Below, piece after piece: positions 1 to 9,041 of a DNA stretch of 64,000 bases. The stretch comes from JABDJX01 sp039942715. GTDB lineage: Bacteria > Pseudomonadota > Alphaproteobacteria > Rhodobacterales > Rhodobacteraceae. The position numbers and the translations under genes were made by a program. Within the stretch, counting starts at the first letter, position 1. Every line of letters starts with the position of its first letter. The stretch is taken from NCBI GenBank assembly GCA_039942715.1, contig JBDVBY010000013.1, positions 57,345-121,344 of the forward strand. The letters run 5' to 3'. The notes under the pieces are model-generated. The model was not told where the DNA came from. It made no database searches and worked only from the letters and a program-made list of their open reading frames with translations.

Positions 1-886
1 AGCCCTAATTGGTGAGCCGAATGCGGGCAAGTCGACGCTTTTAAACCGGATGGTGGGGGCCAAGGTCTCTATCGTAACGCACAAAGTGCAGACGACGCGG
101 GCGCGTATCCGCGGGGTGGCCATCGAAGGCGATACACAGATCGTTTACGTCGACACACCCGGTCTCTTTCGCCCACGCCGCCGCCTTGATCGCGCGATGG
201 TTGCTGCTGCTTGGAGCGGGGCGTCTGATGCCGATATCGTTGTGATGATGATAGAAGGGCACCGTGGGATTACCGAAGGTGTTAGCGCCATTTTGGACGG
301 CTTAGCCGAGCGTGGCGGCGATGTGCCGGTGCTGTTGGCGATCAACAAGATAGACCGTGTCGATGCGCCTGTGCTTTTGGCGCTGACAAAAGAGCTGAAC
401 GAGCGATTTGCCTTCTCTGAGACTTTTATGATCTCGGCTGAAAAAGGTCACGGCGTTGATGATTTGCGCAAATGGCTAGCCTCTGAGCTGCCGGAGGGCC
501 CTTGGCTCTATCCGGAAGATCAGATTGCCGATTTGCCGATGCGGATGATTGCAGCTGAGTTGACACGCGAAAAGCTGACGCTGCGGCTGCATCAGGAATT
601 GCCCTACCAACTGACGGTGGAAACCGAAGGCTGGGAGGAAAAGAAAGATGGCAGCGTCAAGATCGACCAGATCATTTACGTGATGCGCGATGGGCATAAA
701 GGCATTCTGCTCGGCAAAAAAGGCGAGACGATCAAGGCGGTAGGGAAATTAGCCCGCGAAGATATTACTGAATTCCTGGGGCGCAAAGTGCATCTTTTCC
801 TTCAGGTTAAGGTCCGGCCTGGATGGTTGGACGAGGCCGAACGGTATTCAGAAATGGGGCTCGATTTCTCGGACGGCAAGGCATGA
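1..886 (+). CDS. era: GTPase Era, 5' end cut by the window edge
   Basis: Ras-like GTPase that binds 16S rRNA and acts in 30S subunit assembly. The reading frame is open from base 2 and begins inside the protein: the P-loop GEPNAGKS is encoded at 11-34, followed by the switch region (DTPGLF) and the guanine-specificity motif NKID. The C-terminal part holds a KH domain with the GKKGETIK loop (codons near 702-735) and ends VKVRPGWLDE, typical of Era. About 294 residues are visible, so only some ten N-terminal residues are missing compared with usual Era proteins of about 300. The first in-frame ATG at 50 lies after the P-loop and cannot be the real start. The stop overlaps the next gene's start. 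Confidence 0.96.
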   Translation, partial: ALIGEPNAGKSTLLNRMVGAKVSIVTHKVQTTRARIRGVAIEGDTQIVYVDTPGLFRPRRRLDRAMVAAAWSGASDADIVVMMIEGHRGITEGVSAILDGLAERGGDVPVLLAINKIDRVDAPVLLALTKELNERFAFSETFMISAEKGHGVDDLRKWLASELPEGPWLYPEDQIADLPMRMIAAELTREKLTLRLHQELPYQLTVETEGWEEKKDGSVKIDQIIYVMRDGHKGILLGKKGETIKAVGKLAREDITEFLGRKVHLFLQVKVRPGWLDEAERYSEMGLDFSDGKA

Positions 887-1284
887 TGAAATCGTCGCAT
901 CCAGAGGTTGCCCTATGGACCTACGAAAGCGCATCGCGGGGCTATTTTGGGTATCACTTACGGGCAAAATCTAAAGCCGCCCGCATGAAGATGCATCTAA
1001 AGCTCGCAGCCCTGATGCCGTCAAAGTCCGTTCTGCTTCGCTTGGGCGCACAGCTTGACGATCCGCTGAGTGCTGGTTGGACCCGGACAGAATACCCATA
1101 TCTGTCGCTCACACGTTCAAATCAGCCTATTGAAAATGAGGGGGTAAGATTGGCAATCCCTGACGACAGTTGGCCGCTTTTTATTGCGTTGCTTGCACGA
1201 ATAGATGCCGAGGACGAAGAATCTGTAAACGTCGTCACCCCAAGCGGTCATGTCCCTTTGTGGATATGGCCGGATGCTGAATGA
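883..1284 (+). CDS. Unknown 133-residue protein between era and the DUF1491 gene
   Basis: I do not recognise this family. The start ATG at 883 shares ATGA with the era stop; a second ATG follows at 886, and either fits. An earlier in-frame start at 823 would overlap the Era KH domain and is unlikely. The protein is soluble, without signal peptide or membrane segment. Its N-terminal half is basic (around residues 20-40, rich in Lys, Arg and Met) and its C-terminal half is acidic, ending in a Trp-Ile-Trp motif. It overlaps the downstream DUF1491 gene by four bases, so the three genes are probably translated from one message. Function unknown. Confidence 0.8.
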   Translation: MMKSSHPEVALWTYESASRGYFGYHLRAKSKAARMKMHLKLAALMPSKSVLLRLGAQLDDPLSAGWTRTEYPYLSLTRSNQPIENEGVRLAIPDDSWPLFIALLARIDAEDEESVNVVTPSGHVPLWIWPDAE

Positions 1285-1610
1285 GTAGGCTAACCACAGA
1301 AATATGGGTGGCGGCCTATCTGACTCGCCTGCGCATTGCCACGATCCCTGTGTTTATCGTTCAAAAGGGGGATGGCACGGCAGGGGCGGTCTTAGTCAAA
1401 GTGAATACGCTTGACGGTAAGGCTTGCTGCTACCAACGGTCTTTCGATTTGATGTCTGGCGAGAGGTCTTGGGTCGTTCTGGCCGATGGCGAAGAGGCAA
1501 AGGTGGATGACAGCATTGCCAAACAGAAAGGGTTTGATCCCGATCTTTGGGTGATCGAGGTCGAAACCCGCGAGGGACGTCATTTGTTGGATGAGCCTGG
1601 GTTGGCGTAA
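1281..1610 (+). CDS. DUF1491 family protein
   Basis: A 109-residue protein that fits the alphaproteobacterial DUF1491 family: N-terminal LTTEIWVAAYLTRL, a central hydrophobic strand region (AGAVLVKVNTLDG), and C-terminal DPDLWVIEVETREGRHLL. The family has no established function to my knowledge and often lies near era and recO in Rhodobacterales, which fits the position here. The start ATG at 1281 overlaps the previous stop (ATGA), indicating translational coupling. No signal peptide or transmembrane segment is seen. Confidence 0.85.
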   Translation: MSRLTTEIWVAAYLTRLRIATIPVFIVQKGDGTAGAVLVKVNTLDGKACCYQRSFDLMSGERSWVVLADGEEAKVDDSIAKQKGFDPDLWVIEVETREGRHLLDEPGLA

Positions 1611-1614
1611 CGGG

Positions 1615-2115
1615 TCAGGACTTACAATCTGTCCATGGGATAGTCAGACTGGGTTTCGCACCAAATGTGCCTTCCTCCGACTCTCCGTCCCCTTCCAAAA
1701 CGACCTTCGCTCCGGTGAGTTCGGAGCCAGCTACAGTAATTTCGCGTGCATTGATCGTGTCGTCCAAATCGATTGTAAAAGACACAACGGCGTCGGGACC
1801 AAGTCCCGCAAGGTTCAAAGAAAGTACTTGATCTCCATCAAGCACCTCAGGTGCACGCGTTACAAGAGAGCCGCCTGATACAAGTTCAAATGGTTGAAAA
1901 ACCTCAACGCCAGCTCCGTTGCCGGTAACATCAAAGATCAGAGCGCCGGCTGAAGGATGCAAGTCTACGGTAAGTTTCATCGGCCCGGTCGCACAGGCCG
2001 AATTTTCTATCACAAAGCGGTCTTTTGGCGCTCCTTCGATGAATGTCACGGAAATGTCTGCCATTGCTGGAAGTCCAGTGGACATTATTGCTGCGGCCAG
2101 TGCTTGCGTCTTCAT
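1615..2115 (-). CDS. Secreted protein, aggregation-factor-core-like
   Basis: A 166-residue protein with a signal peptide at residues 1-19 (MKTQALAAAIMSTGLPAMA, cleavage probably after AMA). The mature part is predicted to be all beta, with the patterns DVTGNGAGVEVFQPF and IDLDDTINAREITVAGSEL that I associate with roseobacter proteins labelled aggregation factor core; that name comes from sponge proteins and carries no proven function here. Two cysteines (near residues 41 and 164) could form a disulfide. It converges with the DUF1491 gene, leaving only four bases between the two stops. Function inferred weakly: secreted or periplasmic surface protein. Confidence 0.7.
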   Translation of the reverse strand: MKTQALAAAIMSTGLPAMADISVTFIEGAPKDRFVIENSACATGPMKLTVDLHPSAGALIFDVTGNGAGVEVFQPFELVSGGSLVTRAPEVLDGDQVLSLNLAGLGPDAVVSFTIDLDDTINAREITVAGSELTGAKVVLEGDGESEEGTFGAKPSLTIPWTDCKS

Positions 2116-2184
2116 TAATCTATACCGTGTTTTTCTATGCTCGGGGTAGATGTTGTCCGGATCTTCACAAAGTCAAACGGCATG

Positions 2185-2826
2185 TCAGTCTATCTGCTGT
2201 GTTAGGCTCAAAACTTCTGGCCCCAAATCTTCGACTATCAGCGCAACGCCTTTTGCATTTGGATGGATTCCATCGCGCTGCATGAAGTCTCGCAAGGTAG
2301 CGGCCCGATCTTCTTGTGATGCTAAAGCGCCGAGAAAATTGGGATGATACAAAGTGTCATATGACTGTGCCAAAGCGGGATACATCGCATCAAACGCTTC
2401 TTCGAAGTCCGCTCCATAGTTAGCAGGTGCGTCCATGCCGATCAAAAGAATTGGCAATCCTTTGTCACGGGCAACCTTAAGTATGCCATCTAGGTTGGCG
2501 CGGCTAACCGCAGGGTCAATCCCGCGCAAAAGATCGTTCCCACCAAGTGCCACAATCAGCGCGTCAACGTCATCAGTCAGCGTCCAGGCGATACGCGAAA
2601 GCCCACCTGCGGTTGTATCCCCGGAAACGCCCGCATTGATAACGGTCACATCGGCGCCATTGGAGGTAAGCCAGTTGGACAATTGCGCAGTAAATCCCTC
2701 CTCAGCAGGCAAGCCATAGCCTTGCGTCAAACTGTCTCCCAAAGCGGCAACCGTGACTGGCTCAGCGGAAACCGTGCCCGCCATCAGACCCACACTTACA
2801 ATTGTCGCCAATCCAACGTTGCACAT
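2185..2826 (-). CDS. tesA: SGNH-family esterase/thioesterase I (TesA-like arylesterase)
   Basis: Periplasmic lipolytic enzyme of the SGNH hydrolase superfamily. The 213-residue protein has a signal peptide (about residues 1-22, ending VSA) followed by all consensus blocks: nucleophile Ser in ALGDSLTQGYG, the block II Gly in the INAGVSGDTT region, Asn in GGNDLLRG and the catalytic Asp-His pair in DGIHPNAKG. The start at 2826 was chosen because it immediately precedes the signal peptide; longer frames run into the divergent ABC gene. It is divergent from ybbA-ybbP, the arrangement of tesA-ybbA-ybbP in E. coli, which supports the assignment. Confidence 0.92.
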   Translation of the reverse strand: MCNVGLATIVSVGLMAGTVSAEPVTVAALGDSLTQGYGLPAEEGFTAQLSNWLTSNGADVTVINAGVSGDTTAGGLSRIAWTLTDDVDALIVALGGNDLLRGIDPAVSRANLDGILKVARDKGLPILLIGMDAPANYGADFEEAFDAMYPALAQSYDTLYHPNFLGALASQEDRAATLRDFMQRDGIHPNAKGVALIVEDLGPEVLSLTQQID

Positions 2827-2875
2827 GCGACGTATAAACCCATATCCCCTAGAGGGCACGACGATCGGAGACAGA

Positions 2876-3577
2876 ATGGCCGAGACACTTCTTGCGTTGA
2901 AAGATGCCAAGCTTGCATTGGACGGCAATGCTGGCAGGATTGAAATCCTGAAAGGCATCACACTGGATGTTAAAGCCGGTGAAACGCTGGGGCTTGTTGG
3001 GCCTAGTGGGTCGGGCAAGTCGTCGCTCCTTATGCTTATGGGCGGGCTTGAGCGCGCCACGGGCGGTCAGGTGACAGTGTTGGGTCACGATCTGACGGCG
3101 CTTGGCGAAGACGCTTTGGCCCGCGTCCGCAGAGAACATATGGGGGTGGTTTTCCAATCCTTCCACCTAATTCCGACAATGACTGCGCTGGAAAATGTCG
3201 CAACCCCGCTAGAGCTGGCTGGCGCAGATGATGCGTTTGAGCGTGCGGCGGCCGAACTTGAAGCCGTTGGACTTGGTGCGCGCAAGGATCACTACCCTGC
3301 GGAAATGTCAGGTGGAGAGCAGCAACGCGTGGCACTGGCCCGTGCGGCTGCGCCGCGTCCCAAGCTGCTTTTGGCGGACGAACCAACCGGTAATCTTGAT
3401 GCGTCAACCGGTGCCACGATCATGGATATGCTTTTTGACCTGAACGCGCGGCACGGTGCCACTTTGGTGCTTGTCACCCACGCGCCCGAGTTGGCGGAAC
3501 GGTGCAGTCGCGTCGTGCGTCTTGTCGATGGGCAGGTAGATAGCCAAGAAAGCGGTGCTCAAGAGGCTGCGGAATGA
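2876..3577 (+). CDS. ybbA: ABC transporter ATP-binding protein, YbbA/LolD type
   Basis: ATPase partner of the FtsX-like permease that follows. The 233-residue protein has Walker A (GPSGSGKSS), Q-loop (VFQSFHLIPTMTALENV), signature MSGGEQQRVALARA, Walker B with catalytic Glu (LLLADEPTG) and the H-loop (VLVTHAPELA). The DEPTGNLD stretch is typical of the LolD/MacB/FtsE group. The start ATG at 2876 follows a CGGAGACAG ribosome-binding region. It overlaps the permease gene by four bases. The E. coli homologue sits beside tesA in the same divergent layout; its physiological substrate is not firmly established. Confidence 0.93.
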   Translation: MAETLLALKDAKLALDGNAGRIEILKGITLDVKAGETLGLVGPSGSGKSSLLMLMGGLERATGGQVTVLGHDLTALGEDALARVRREHMGVVFQSFHLIPTMTALENVATPLELAGADDAFERAAAELEAVGLGARKDHYPAEMSGGEQQRVALARAAAPRPKLLLADEPTGNLDASTGATIMDMLFDLNARHGATLVLVTHAPELAERCSRVVRLVDGQVDSQESGAQEAAE

Positions 3578-6099
3578 GCCTTGGCGTCGCCGCCCGCATT
3601 GCACGGCGTGAACTTCGCGGCGGCTTGAGTGGGTTCCGCGTCTTTCTCGCCTGTTTGATCATTGGTGTGGCGGCGATTGCCGCTGTGGGAAGTGTGCGCG
3701 AGTCGATCCGATTAGGGCTACAGCAAGAAGGATCGACCTTGCTTGGTGGTGATGCGGAACTTGAGCTGACCTATCGGTTCGCGTCAGAGGGAGAACGCGC
3801 TTGGATCGCGAATAACTCTCTGGAATCCAGCGAACTTGTCGATTTTCGTTCTATGGCAGTCTTTGGCACCGGCGATGTCGCCGAGCGATCATTGACCCAA
3901 GTTAAGGGCGTCGATAGCGCTTATCCACTTTTGGGCGAGGTTGTCCTAGAACCCGCAATGCCGCTTGATACTGCTTTGGCAGGCCAAGAGGATGCGCCCG
4001 GAGCGGTGCTTGATCCGGTGTTGATTGAGCGCTTGGGCATGCGTGTCGGAGACCGCTTTAACCTAGGCGCGACCGAGTTTGTGATCATGGCGGCACTGAT
4101 CCGCGAACCTGATGCAGCAGGAGGTTTCAATTTTGGTCCGCGCAGCATTGTGCGCACTGTTGATTTGGCAGACAGCGGATTGCTGCAGCCGGGCACCCTG
4201 TTTGAAACAGAATATAAGCTTTTGCTGCCTGAAGACGCTGATCTTGATGCGCTTGAAGTTGATGTGGAGAGTGAATTCACAGGGGCAAGATGGCGCGACC
4301 GTCGCAATGGAACGCCCGGCGTGTCGCGGTTTGTGGATCGCTTAGGATCGTTTCTGGTGCTTGTTGGGCTGGCCGGTTTGGCAGTCGGTGGCGTTGGGAT
4401 TTCTGCGGCTGTGACAGCTTACCTTGATCGAAAGACCGAGGTAATTGCGACGCTGAAAACACTTGGCGCAGACAGCCGTACGATCTTTCAGACCTACTTT
4501 ATCCAAATCGGGGTACTGACCCTCTTTGGCCTCTTAGTCGGTCTTACCCTTGGTGCCATTATCCCGCTGCTTATAGCCCCGATATTAGAGGCACGCTTAC
4601 CAGTTCCTGCCGCCTTTGGAGTGCATGTTGGCCCGCTCTTTGAAGCGGCACTATATGGTGCACTGGCTGCTTTGATTTTCACCCTTTGGCCGCTTGCGCG
4701 CGTCGAGGAAGTGCGCGCCGCGACTCTGTTCCGCGACGGTGGAGGTCCAGGACGCGGCGTTCCCAGCTGGTTTTGGGTCGGCGTAACGGCTGGATTGTTT
4801 GCCATTCTTGTCGCTAGTGCTGCGGCTCTTTCAGGGCTTTGGCAATTGACGCTTGGAGCGGCAGCTGGGCTGTTGGTTGCCTTTGTGCTGCTGGTACTGG
4901 CGGCCTCAGGCGTGCGCAAACTGGCGCGCCGTATTGCGCGCACAAAATTGATGCGCGGCCGGTCTGCCAGCCGTCTTGCGCTTGGCTCTGTTGGCGGGCC
5001 AAGCGGAGAAGCGACGTCAGTTGTCTTGTCGCTGGGCCTTGGCCTGACAGTCTTGGCTGCCGTCGGGCAAATTGATGCGAACCTGAAAAACGCAATCGCC
5101 AACGATTTGCCAGACCGCGCGCCGTCCTTTTTTATGGTCGATATCCAACCTGATCAGATTGACGGGTTTCTTGATCGCTTAAACGGCAACCCTGCAGTCA
5201 CAGGGGTAGAAAGCGCGCCGATGTTGCGCGGTTTCGTAACGCAGATCAACGGCCAGCCCGCGAATGAGGTTGCAGGCGACCATTGGGTTTTGCGAGGTGA
5301 CCGAGGCATAACCTATGCCCTTAACCCACCTGAAGGCACGAAAATTACCTCTGGCACATGGTGGAACCCCGACGACCAGGGAGAGCCACAGATCAGCTTC
5401 GCAACAGAAGAGGGCGAAGAGTTGGGCCTGAGCCTTGGTGACCAGATCACTGTCAACATCCTTGGCCGCGACATCACAGCGACGATCACCAGCTTTCGCG
5501 AGGTCGATTTTTCGACTGCGGGCATCGGCTTTATTATGACGATGAACCCTGCGGCACTAGCTGGTGCGCCGCACAGCTTCATATCTACCGTCTATACCGA
5601 AAACGCAGCCGAAGCGTCGATTTTGCGAGATATGTCGCAAACCTATCCCAACATCACCTCGATCCGTGTCAAAGATGCAATTGAGAGGTTTACGACGATC
5701 TTGGCAGGCATTGCTGCTGCAGTGACCTACGGCGCCCTTGCGACGCTGATCACAGGCGGTATCGTTTTGATCGGTGCCGCCGCTGCTGGAGTGCACGCGC
5801 GGACCTATGAAGCGGCAGTTTTGAAAACAATCGGGGCATCTCGCAAAACAGTGCTTCAAAGCTTTGCGCTGCGCTCGGCAATTCTTGGCGCGGCAGCGGG
5901 ACTTGTAGCAATCTTTGCAGGTGGCTTGGCAGGTTGGGGTGTTATGACATTTGTGATGGAGACGGATTACACCTTCGAGCCTGTTTCCGCAGTTTTGATT
6001 GTCACCGGCGGTGTGCTGGCAACGCTTTTGGCAGGACTAGCATTTGCGTGGGGCCCACTTGCAGCTCGACCAGCGCGCGTCCTAAGAGCGCGTGAATAG
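3574..6099 (+). CDS. ybbP: FtsX-like permease, YbbP type
   Basis: Large inner-membrane permease of 841 residues, close to the length of E. coli YbbP. Layout: a first transmembrane helix near residues 24-42 (ACLIIGVAAIAAVGSVRE region), a long periplasmic domain, three helices around residues 255-370, a second pair of helices near 405-450, a second periplasmic domain, and a final FtsX block of three helices near 705-835. The motif LTTLGA/LKTLGADSRTIFQTYF occurs after the first block and LKTIGASRKTVLQSF after the second, as expected for FtsX coupling helices. It uses the ATPase encoded just upstream. Role probably lipid or envelope related, by inference. Confidence 0.92.
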   Translation: MSLGVAARIARRELRGGLSGFRVFLACLIIGVAAIAAVGSVRESIRLGLQQEGSTLLGGDAELELTYRFASEGERAWIANNSLESSELVDFRSMAVFGTGDVAERSLTQVKGVDSAYPLLGEVVLEPAMPLDTALAGQEDAPGAVLDPVLIERLGMRVGDRFNLGATEFVIMAALIREPDAAGGFNFGPRSIVRTVDLADSGLLQPGTLFETEYKLLLPEDADLDALEVDVESEFTGARWRDRRNGTPGVSRFVDRLGSFLVLVGLAGLAVGGVGISAAVTAYLDRKTEVIATLKTLGADSRTIFQTYFIQIGVLTLFGLLVGLTLGAIIPLLIAPILEARLPVPAAFGVHVGPLFEAALYGALAALIFTLWPLARVEEVRAATLFRDGGGPGRGVPSWFWVGVTAGLFAILVASAAALSGLWQLTLGAAAGLLVAFVLLVLAASGVRKLARRIARTKLMRGRSASRLALGSVGGPSGEATSVVLSLGLGLTVLAAVGQIDANLKNAIANDLPDRAPSFFMVDIQPDQIDGFLDRLNGNPAVTGVESAPMLRGFVTQINGQPANEVAGDHWVLRGDRGITYALNPPEGTKITSGTWWNPDDQGEPQISFATEEGEELGLSLGDQITVNILGRDITATITSFREVDFSTAGIGFIMTMNPAALAGAPHSFISTVYTENAAEASILRDMSQTYPNITSIRVKDAIERFTTILAGIAAAVTYGALATLITGGIVLIGAAAAGVHARTYEAAVLKTIGASRKTVLQSFALRSAILGAAAGLVAIFAGGLAGWGVMTFVMETDYTFEPVSAVLIVTGGVLATLLAGLAFAWGPLAARPARVLRARE

Positions 6100-6258
6100 A
6101 CTTGTATGCGACATTGGCATCACCCAAGTCTTGGAATAGGGGCTGTGCGCGTAAGCAGTGAGAGACGCCGGGCATAATTTTGAACCAATGAAAAGCAGGG
6201 CTGGACAATCGGACCCTGAGTGTCGAGCATTGAGGCTATCCATCTGGGAGTGATTGCT

Positions 6259-7068
6259 ATGAAAATCTTGATGACCACCGCCGTTTTGCTTGCAACAACT
6301 ACAGGCGCGTTCGCTCAATGCGCCAGCGGCTTGACGATGACCGAAGACACATTGACCATCGCAACAGGCAACCCGGCCTATTTCCCTTGGGTCATTGATG
6401 ACGCGCCGGAATCCAAGCAAGGGTTTGAGGCAGCTGTCGCCTACGCCGTGGCAGAGAAAATGGGGTTCACAGAGGATCAAGTAACATGGGTTCGATCCTC
6501 GTTTGATCAGGCCATTCAGCCAGGCGCGAAGGATTTTGATGTCAATCTTCAACAATTTTCGATCACTGAAGAGCGTGATGAAATCGTAGATTTTTCAGTG
6601 CCTTACTACTCAGCCGCGATGGCAGTGGTCACACGCCAGCCAGTTGTCGACGGCGGTGCCAAAGCGACTTTGGGCTCATTGAAAGAGCTGGCTTGGGGAG
6701 CACATGCAACTACAACTGCCGTGCCGATGTTAACCGAGATTGTGCAGCCAAATGCAGACCCGTTACTTTATGGCGACAACGCAGATGTGGTTGAAGCGAT
6801 GAAAGCAAATCAAATCGACGCAGCTTTGATGGACCTGCCCACTGCCCTGTTTACCGCTGCCGTGTTGATGGATGACGGCGTGGTATTGGGCCAGTTTCCG
6901 CCAGAGCGCAGCGAAAACCCTGATCAGTTCGGGATGATATTGGAAGAGGGCAACCCGTTGAAAGCCTGTGTAGATGCCGCGCTTGCTTCATTAACATCGG
7001 ACGGCAGTTTGGCTGCAATTGAGGCTGAGTGGCTTTCAGCGACAACGGGTGTGCCGGTTATCAAGTGA
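6259..7068 (+). CDS. Polar amino acid ABC transporter, periplasmic binding protein
   Basis: Solute-binding protein (SBP family 3) of 269 residues, delivering a polar amino acid or related compound to the permease encoded next. Signal peptide at residues 1-20 (MKILMTTAVLLATTTGAFAQ). Family features include DTLTIATGNPAYFPW at the mature N-terminus, KGFEAAVAYAVAEKMG-like helix 1 and DFDVNLQQFSITEERDEIVDFSVPYY in the middle. The ATG at 6259 is preceded by GGGAG at a good distance; a GTG 13 codons upstream would push the signal peptide inward and is less likely. Substrate cannot be read from the sequence. Confidence 0.9.
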   Translation: MKILMTTAVLLATTTGAFAQCASGLTMTEDTLTIATGNPAYFPWVIDDAPESKQGFEAAVAYAVAEKMGFTEDQVTWVRSSFDQAIQPGAKDFDVNLQQFSITEERDEIVDFSVPYYSAAMAVVTRQPVVDGGAKATLGSLKELAWGAHATTTAVPMLTEIVQPNADPLLYGDNADVVEAMKANQIDAALMDLPTALFTAAVLMDDGVVLGQFPPERSENPDQFGMILEEGNPLKACVDAALASLTSDGSLAAIEAEWLSATTGVPVIK

Positions 7069-7073
7069 GCCAC

Positions 7074-7889
7074 ATGACGCCAACGCGGCGCCAGATGTAC
7101 GAAGCCAGAGTTCGGCGGCGATCAAACATGATCGCTGCCGCTTCCACATTTGGCGTGCTTCTGTTGCTGTATGTGCTGATCCCACTTGCGCCGGGTTGGG
7201 CGGGTGTAAAAAAGAGCTTTTTCAACGCCGAAGTCTTCGCCAAGACATTCCCCGGTTTGCTGGACGCCTTCTTGTTAGATGTGGCGATTTTTTTGTGGTC
7301 CGCGCCGCTGATTTTCATCCTTGGTTTGTTGATCGCACTGTGCCGCGATGTACGCTCACCCGCACTTTATCCGCTTAAGCTGTTTGGCATGGCCTACACC
7401 GATATCTTTCGCGGCGTTCCTGTGATTTTGGTGATTTATCTGATCGGCTTTGGGATCCCCGGTCTTGGTCTACCGCGCCCTTGGAATTCGCCATATATCT
7501 GGGGCACGGTGGCGTTGGTGCTGACCTATTCGGCCTATGTTGCCGAGGTAATCCGAACCGGGATTGAATCGATTCACCAAAGCCAACGTTCTGCAGCGCT
7601 TTCCTTGGGGTTAAGCGAAAGCGATACGATGCGCTATGTTGTTTTGCCGCAAGCCATACGCCGCGTTGTGCCAGCCAACATGAACCTATTTATCGCACTT
7701 CAAAAAGACGTCGCTTTGCTATCGTTCATCGGCCCGGTGGAAATTTTCCGACAAGCCGGCGTCTATAAATCGTTGATGGCGAATTTCACGCCTTACGTCG
7801 GGGCGGCTTTGATTTTTCTCGCCATCACTATTCCTGCAACGCGCTATGCAGACTATCTGATGGCCAAACAGTCGCGCGCCCGGCAATGA
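7074..7889 (+). CDS. Polar amino acid ABC transporter, permease
   Basis: Inner-membrane permease of the HisM/GlnP type, about 271 residues. An N-terminal helix near residues 20-40 is followed by a five-helix core. The EAA loop reads SAALSLGLSESDTMRYVVLPQAIRRVVPANMN, the site that contacts the ATPase. Both ATG 7074 and GTG 7065 are possible starts; GTG 7065 would overlap the previous stop by four bases, as is common in this window, but neither has a strong ribosome-binding site. The gene sits between the binding protein and the ATPase and overlaps the latter (ATGA). A single permease gene is present, so the transporter would be a homodimer in the membrane. Confidence 0.92.
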   Translation: MTPTRRQMYEARVRRRSNMIAAASTFGVLLLLYVLIPLAPGWAGVKKSFFNAEVFAKTFPGLLDAFLLDVAIFLWSAPLIFILGLLIALCRDVRSPALYPLKLFGMAYTDIFRGVPVILVIYLIGFGIPGLGLPRPWNSPYIWGTVALVLTYSAYVAEVIRTGIESIHQSQRSAALSLGLSESDTMRYVVLPQAIRRVVPANMNLFIALQKDVALLSFIGPVEIFRQAGVYKSLMANFTPYVGAALIFLAITIPATRYADYLMAKQSRARQ

Positions 7890-8614
7890 CGCAGCTTCAC
7901 GTCAGAAACCTGCACAAGAGCTTTGGATCAAACCAAGTGTGCAATGGGATCAACCTTAGTGTTGAGAGTGGTGAGATGGTTTGTCTGATTGGAGCCTCAG
8001 GCTCAGGGAAATCGACCTTGTTGCGCTGCTTAAATCTGCTTGAGCCGATTGATGACGGGGTGATCGAACTGGATGGCGTCGATATTTCTGAGCCCGGCCT
8101 TGATCCGCGCCCCATCCGCAAGCGCATCGGCATCGTCTTTCAAAGCTATAACCTGTTTCCACACATGACGGCCGTAGAAAACGTAATGCTTGCGCCGCGA
8201 CGTGTGCATGGGCTGTCAAAAGAGTCACTTTTGCCTGCAGTCACAGCGCTTTTTGAGCGGTTTGGGCTAAGGGATCGGATGGGACACTACCCAGATCAAT
8301 TGTCCGGTGGCCAACAGCAACGCGTGGCTATTGTGCGCGCCTTGGCGATGAAACCCGAGATTATGCTGTTTGATGAAATTACTTCGGCGCTTGATCCTGA
8401 ATTGGTGGGCGAGGTCTTGGACGTTTTGCGCCAATTGCGCAGCGAAGGCATGACTATGGTCTTGGCGACGCATGAAATGGGGTTCGCACGGGAGTTGGCG
8501 ACGAAGGTCTGCTTCCTGGACGCTGGTGTTATCTTGGAGGAAGGGCCACCAAGCGAGGTTCTCGCATCACCAGCGCATCCGCGTACACAAGCTTTTCTTG
8601 CGCGTGTGCTTTAG
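7886..8614 (+). CDS. Polar amino acid ABC transporter, ATP-binding protein
   Basis: ATPase of the GlnQ/HisP family, 242 residues. Walker A GASGSGKSTLLRC, Q-loop VFQSYNLFPHMTAVENV, signature LSGGQQQRVAIVRA, Walker B LFDEITSALDPELVGEV and H-loop ATHEMGFAREL are all intact. The TSALDPELVGEVL stretch is diagnostic of the polar amino acid group. Translationally coupled to the permease gene by a four-base overlap. The three genes from 6259 to 8614 form one complete transporter operon. Confidence 0.95.
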   Translation: MTQLHVRNLHKSFGSNQVCNGINLSVESGEMVCLIGASGSGKSTLLRCLNLLEPIDDGVIELDGVDISEPGLDPRPIRKRIGIVFQSYNLFPHMTAVENVMLAPRRVHGLSKESLLPAVTALFERFGLRDRMGHYPDQLSGGQQQRVAIVRALAMKPEIMLFDEITSALDPELVGEVLDVLRQLRSEGMTMVLATHEMGFARELATKVCFLDAGVILEEGPPSEVLASPAHPRTQAFLARVL

Positions 8615-8649
8615 CTGATCCATGTGCGCTCGCCTAACGTACTAACTAC

Positions 8650-9039
8650 ATGACACCAACAATCACCCTCTTGTACGCCGTCTTGCTTACTATTTGGCTG
8701 CTTGTGCTGTCCGTGCGCGTGATAACCTTCCGGCGCCAGAACCTTGTGGAGATCGGCGCAGGGGAAGGACGGACGTTAGAATTTCGCATGCGCGCGCAAG
8801 GCAATCTGACTGAATACGCACCAATTGCGCTTTTGCTTATGGCGCTTCTGGAGATGAATGGACTGCCCGATTGGGCTTTGCATGGCCTAGGACTGATGTT
8901 CTTGGCGGGCCGATTAGCACATGGGTGGTCTTTTTCTTTTGCGAATGGACACATGCGATTTCGCGTCATCGGGATGGTTCTGACACTCACGATGCTTGGG
9001 ATCGCGATAGTCTCGGGGGCTGCCGTGGCCCTTTTCTAA
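8650..9039 (+). CDS. MAPEG family membrane protein
   Basis: Membrane protein of 129 residues with four predicted helices. The MAPEG signature is present: RMRAQGNLTEYAPIALLLMALLE, in which the Arg, Asn, Glu and Tyr of the RxxxNxxEYxP core are kept. Family members use glutathione for eicosanoid or xenobiotic chemistry in eukaryotes; bacterial members of this type are poorly characterised. It lies 35 bases after the amino acid ABC operon and may share its transcript. It converges with pxpC with only two bases between the stops. Confidence 0.88.
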   Translation: MTPTITLLYAVLLTIWLLVLSVRVITFRRQNLVEIGAGEGRTLEFRMRAQGNLTEYAPIALLLMALLEMNGLPDWALHGLGLMFLAGRLAHGWSFSFANGHMRFRVIGMVLTLTMLGIAIVSGAAVALF

Positions 9040-9041
9040 GG

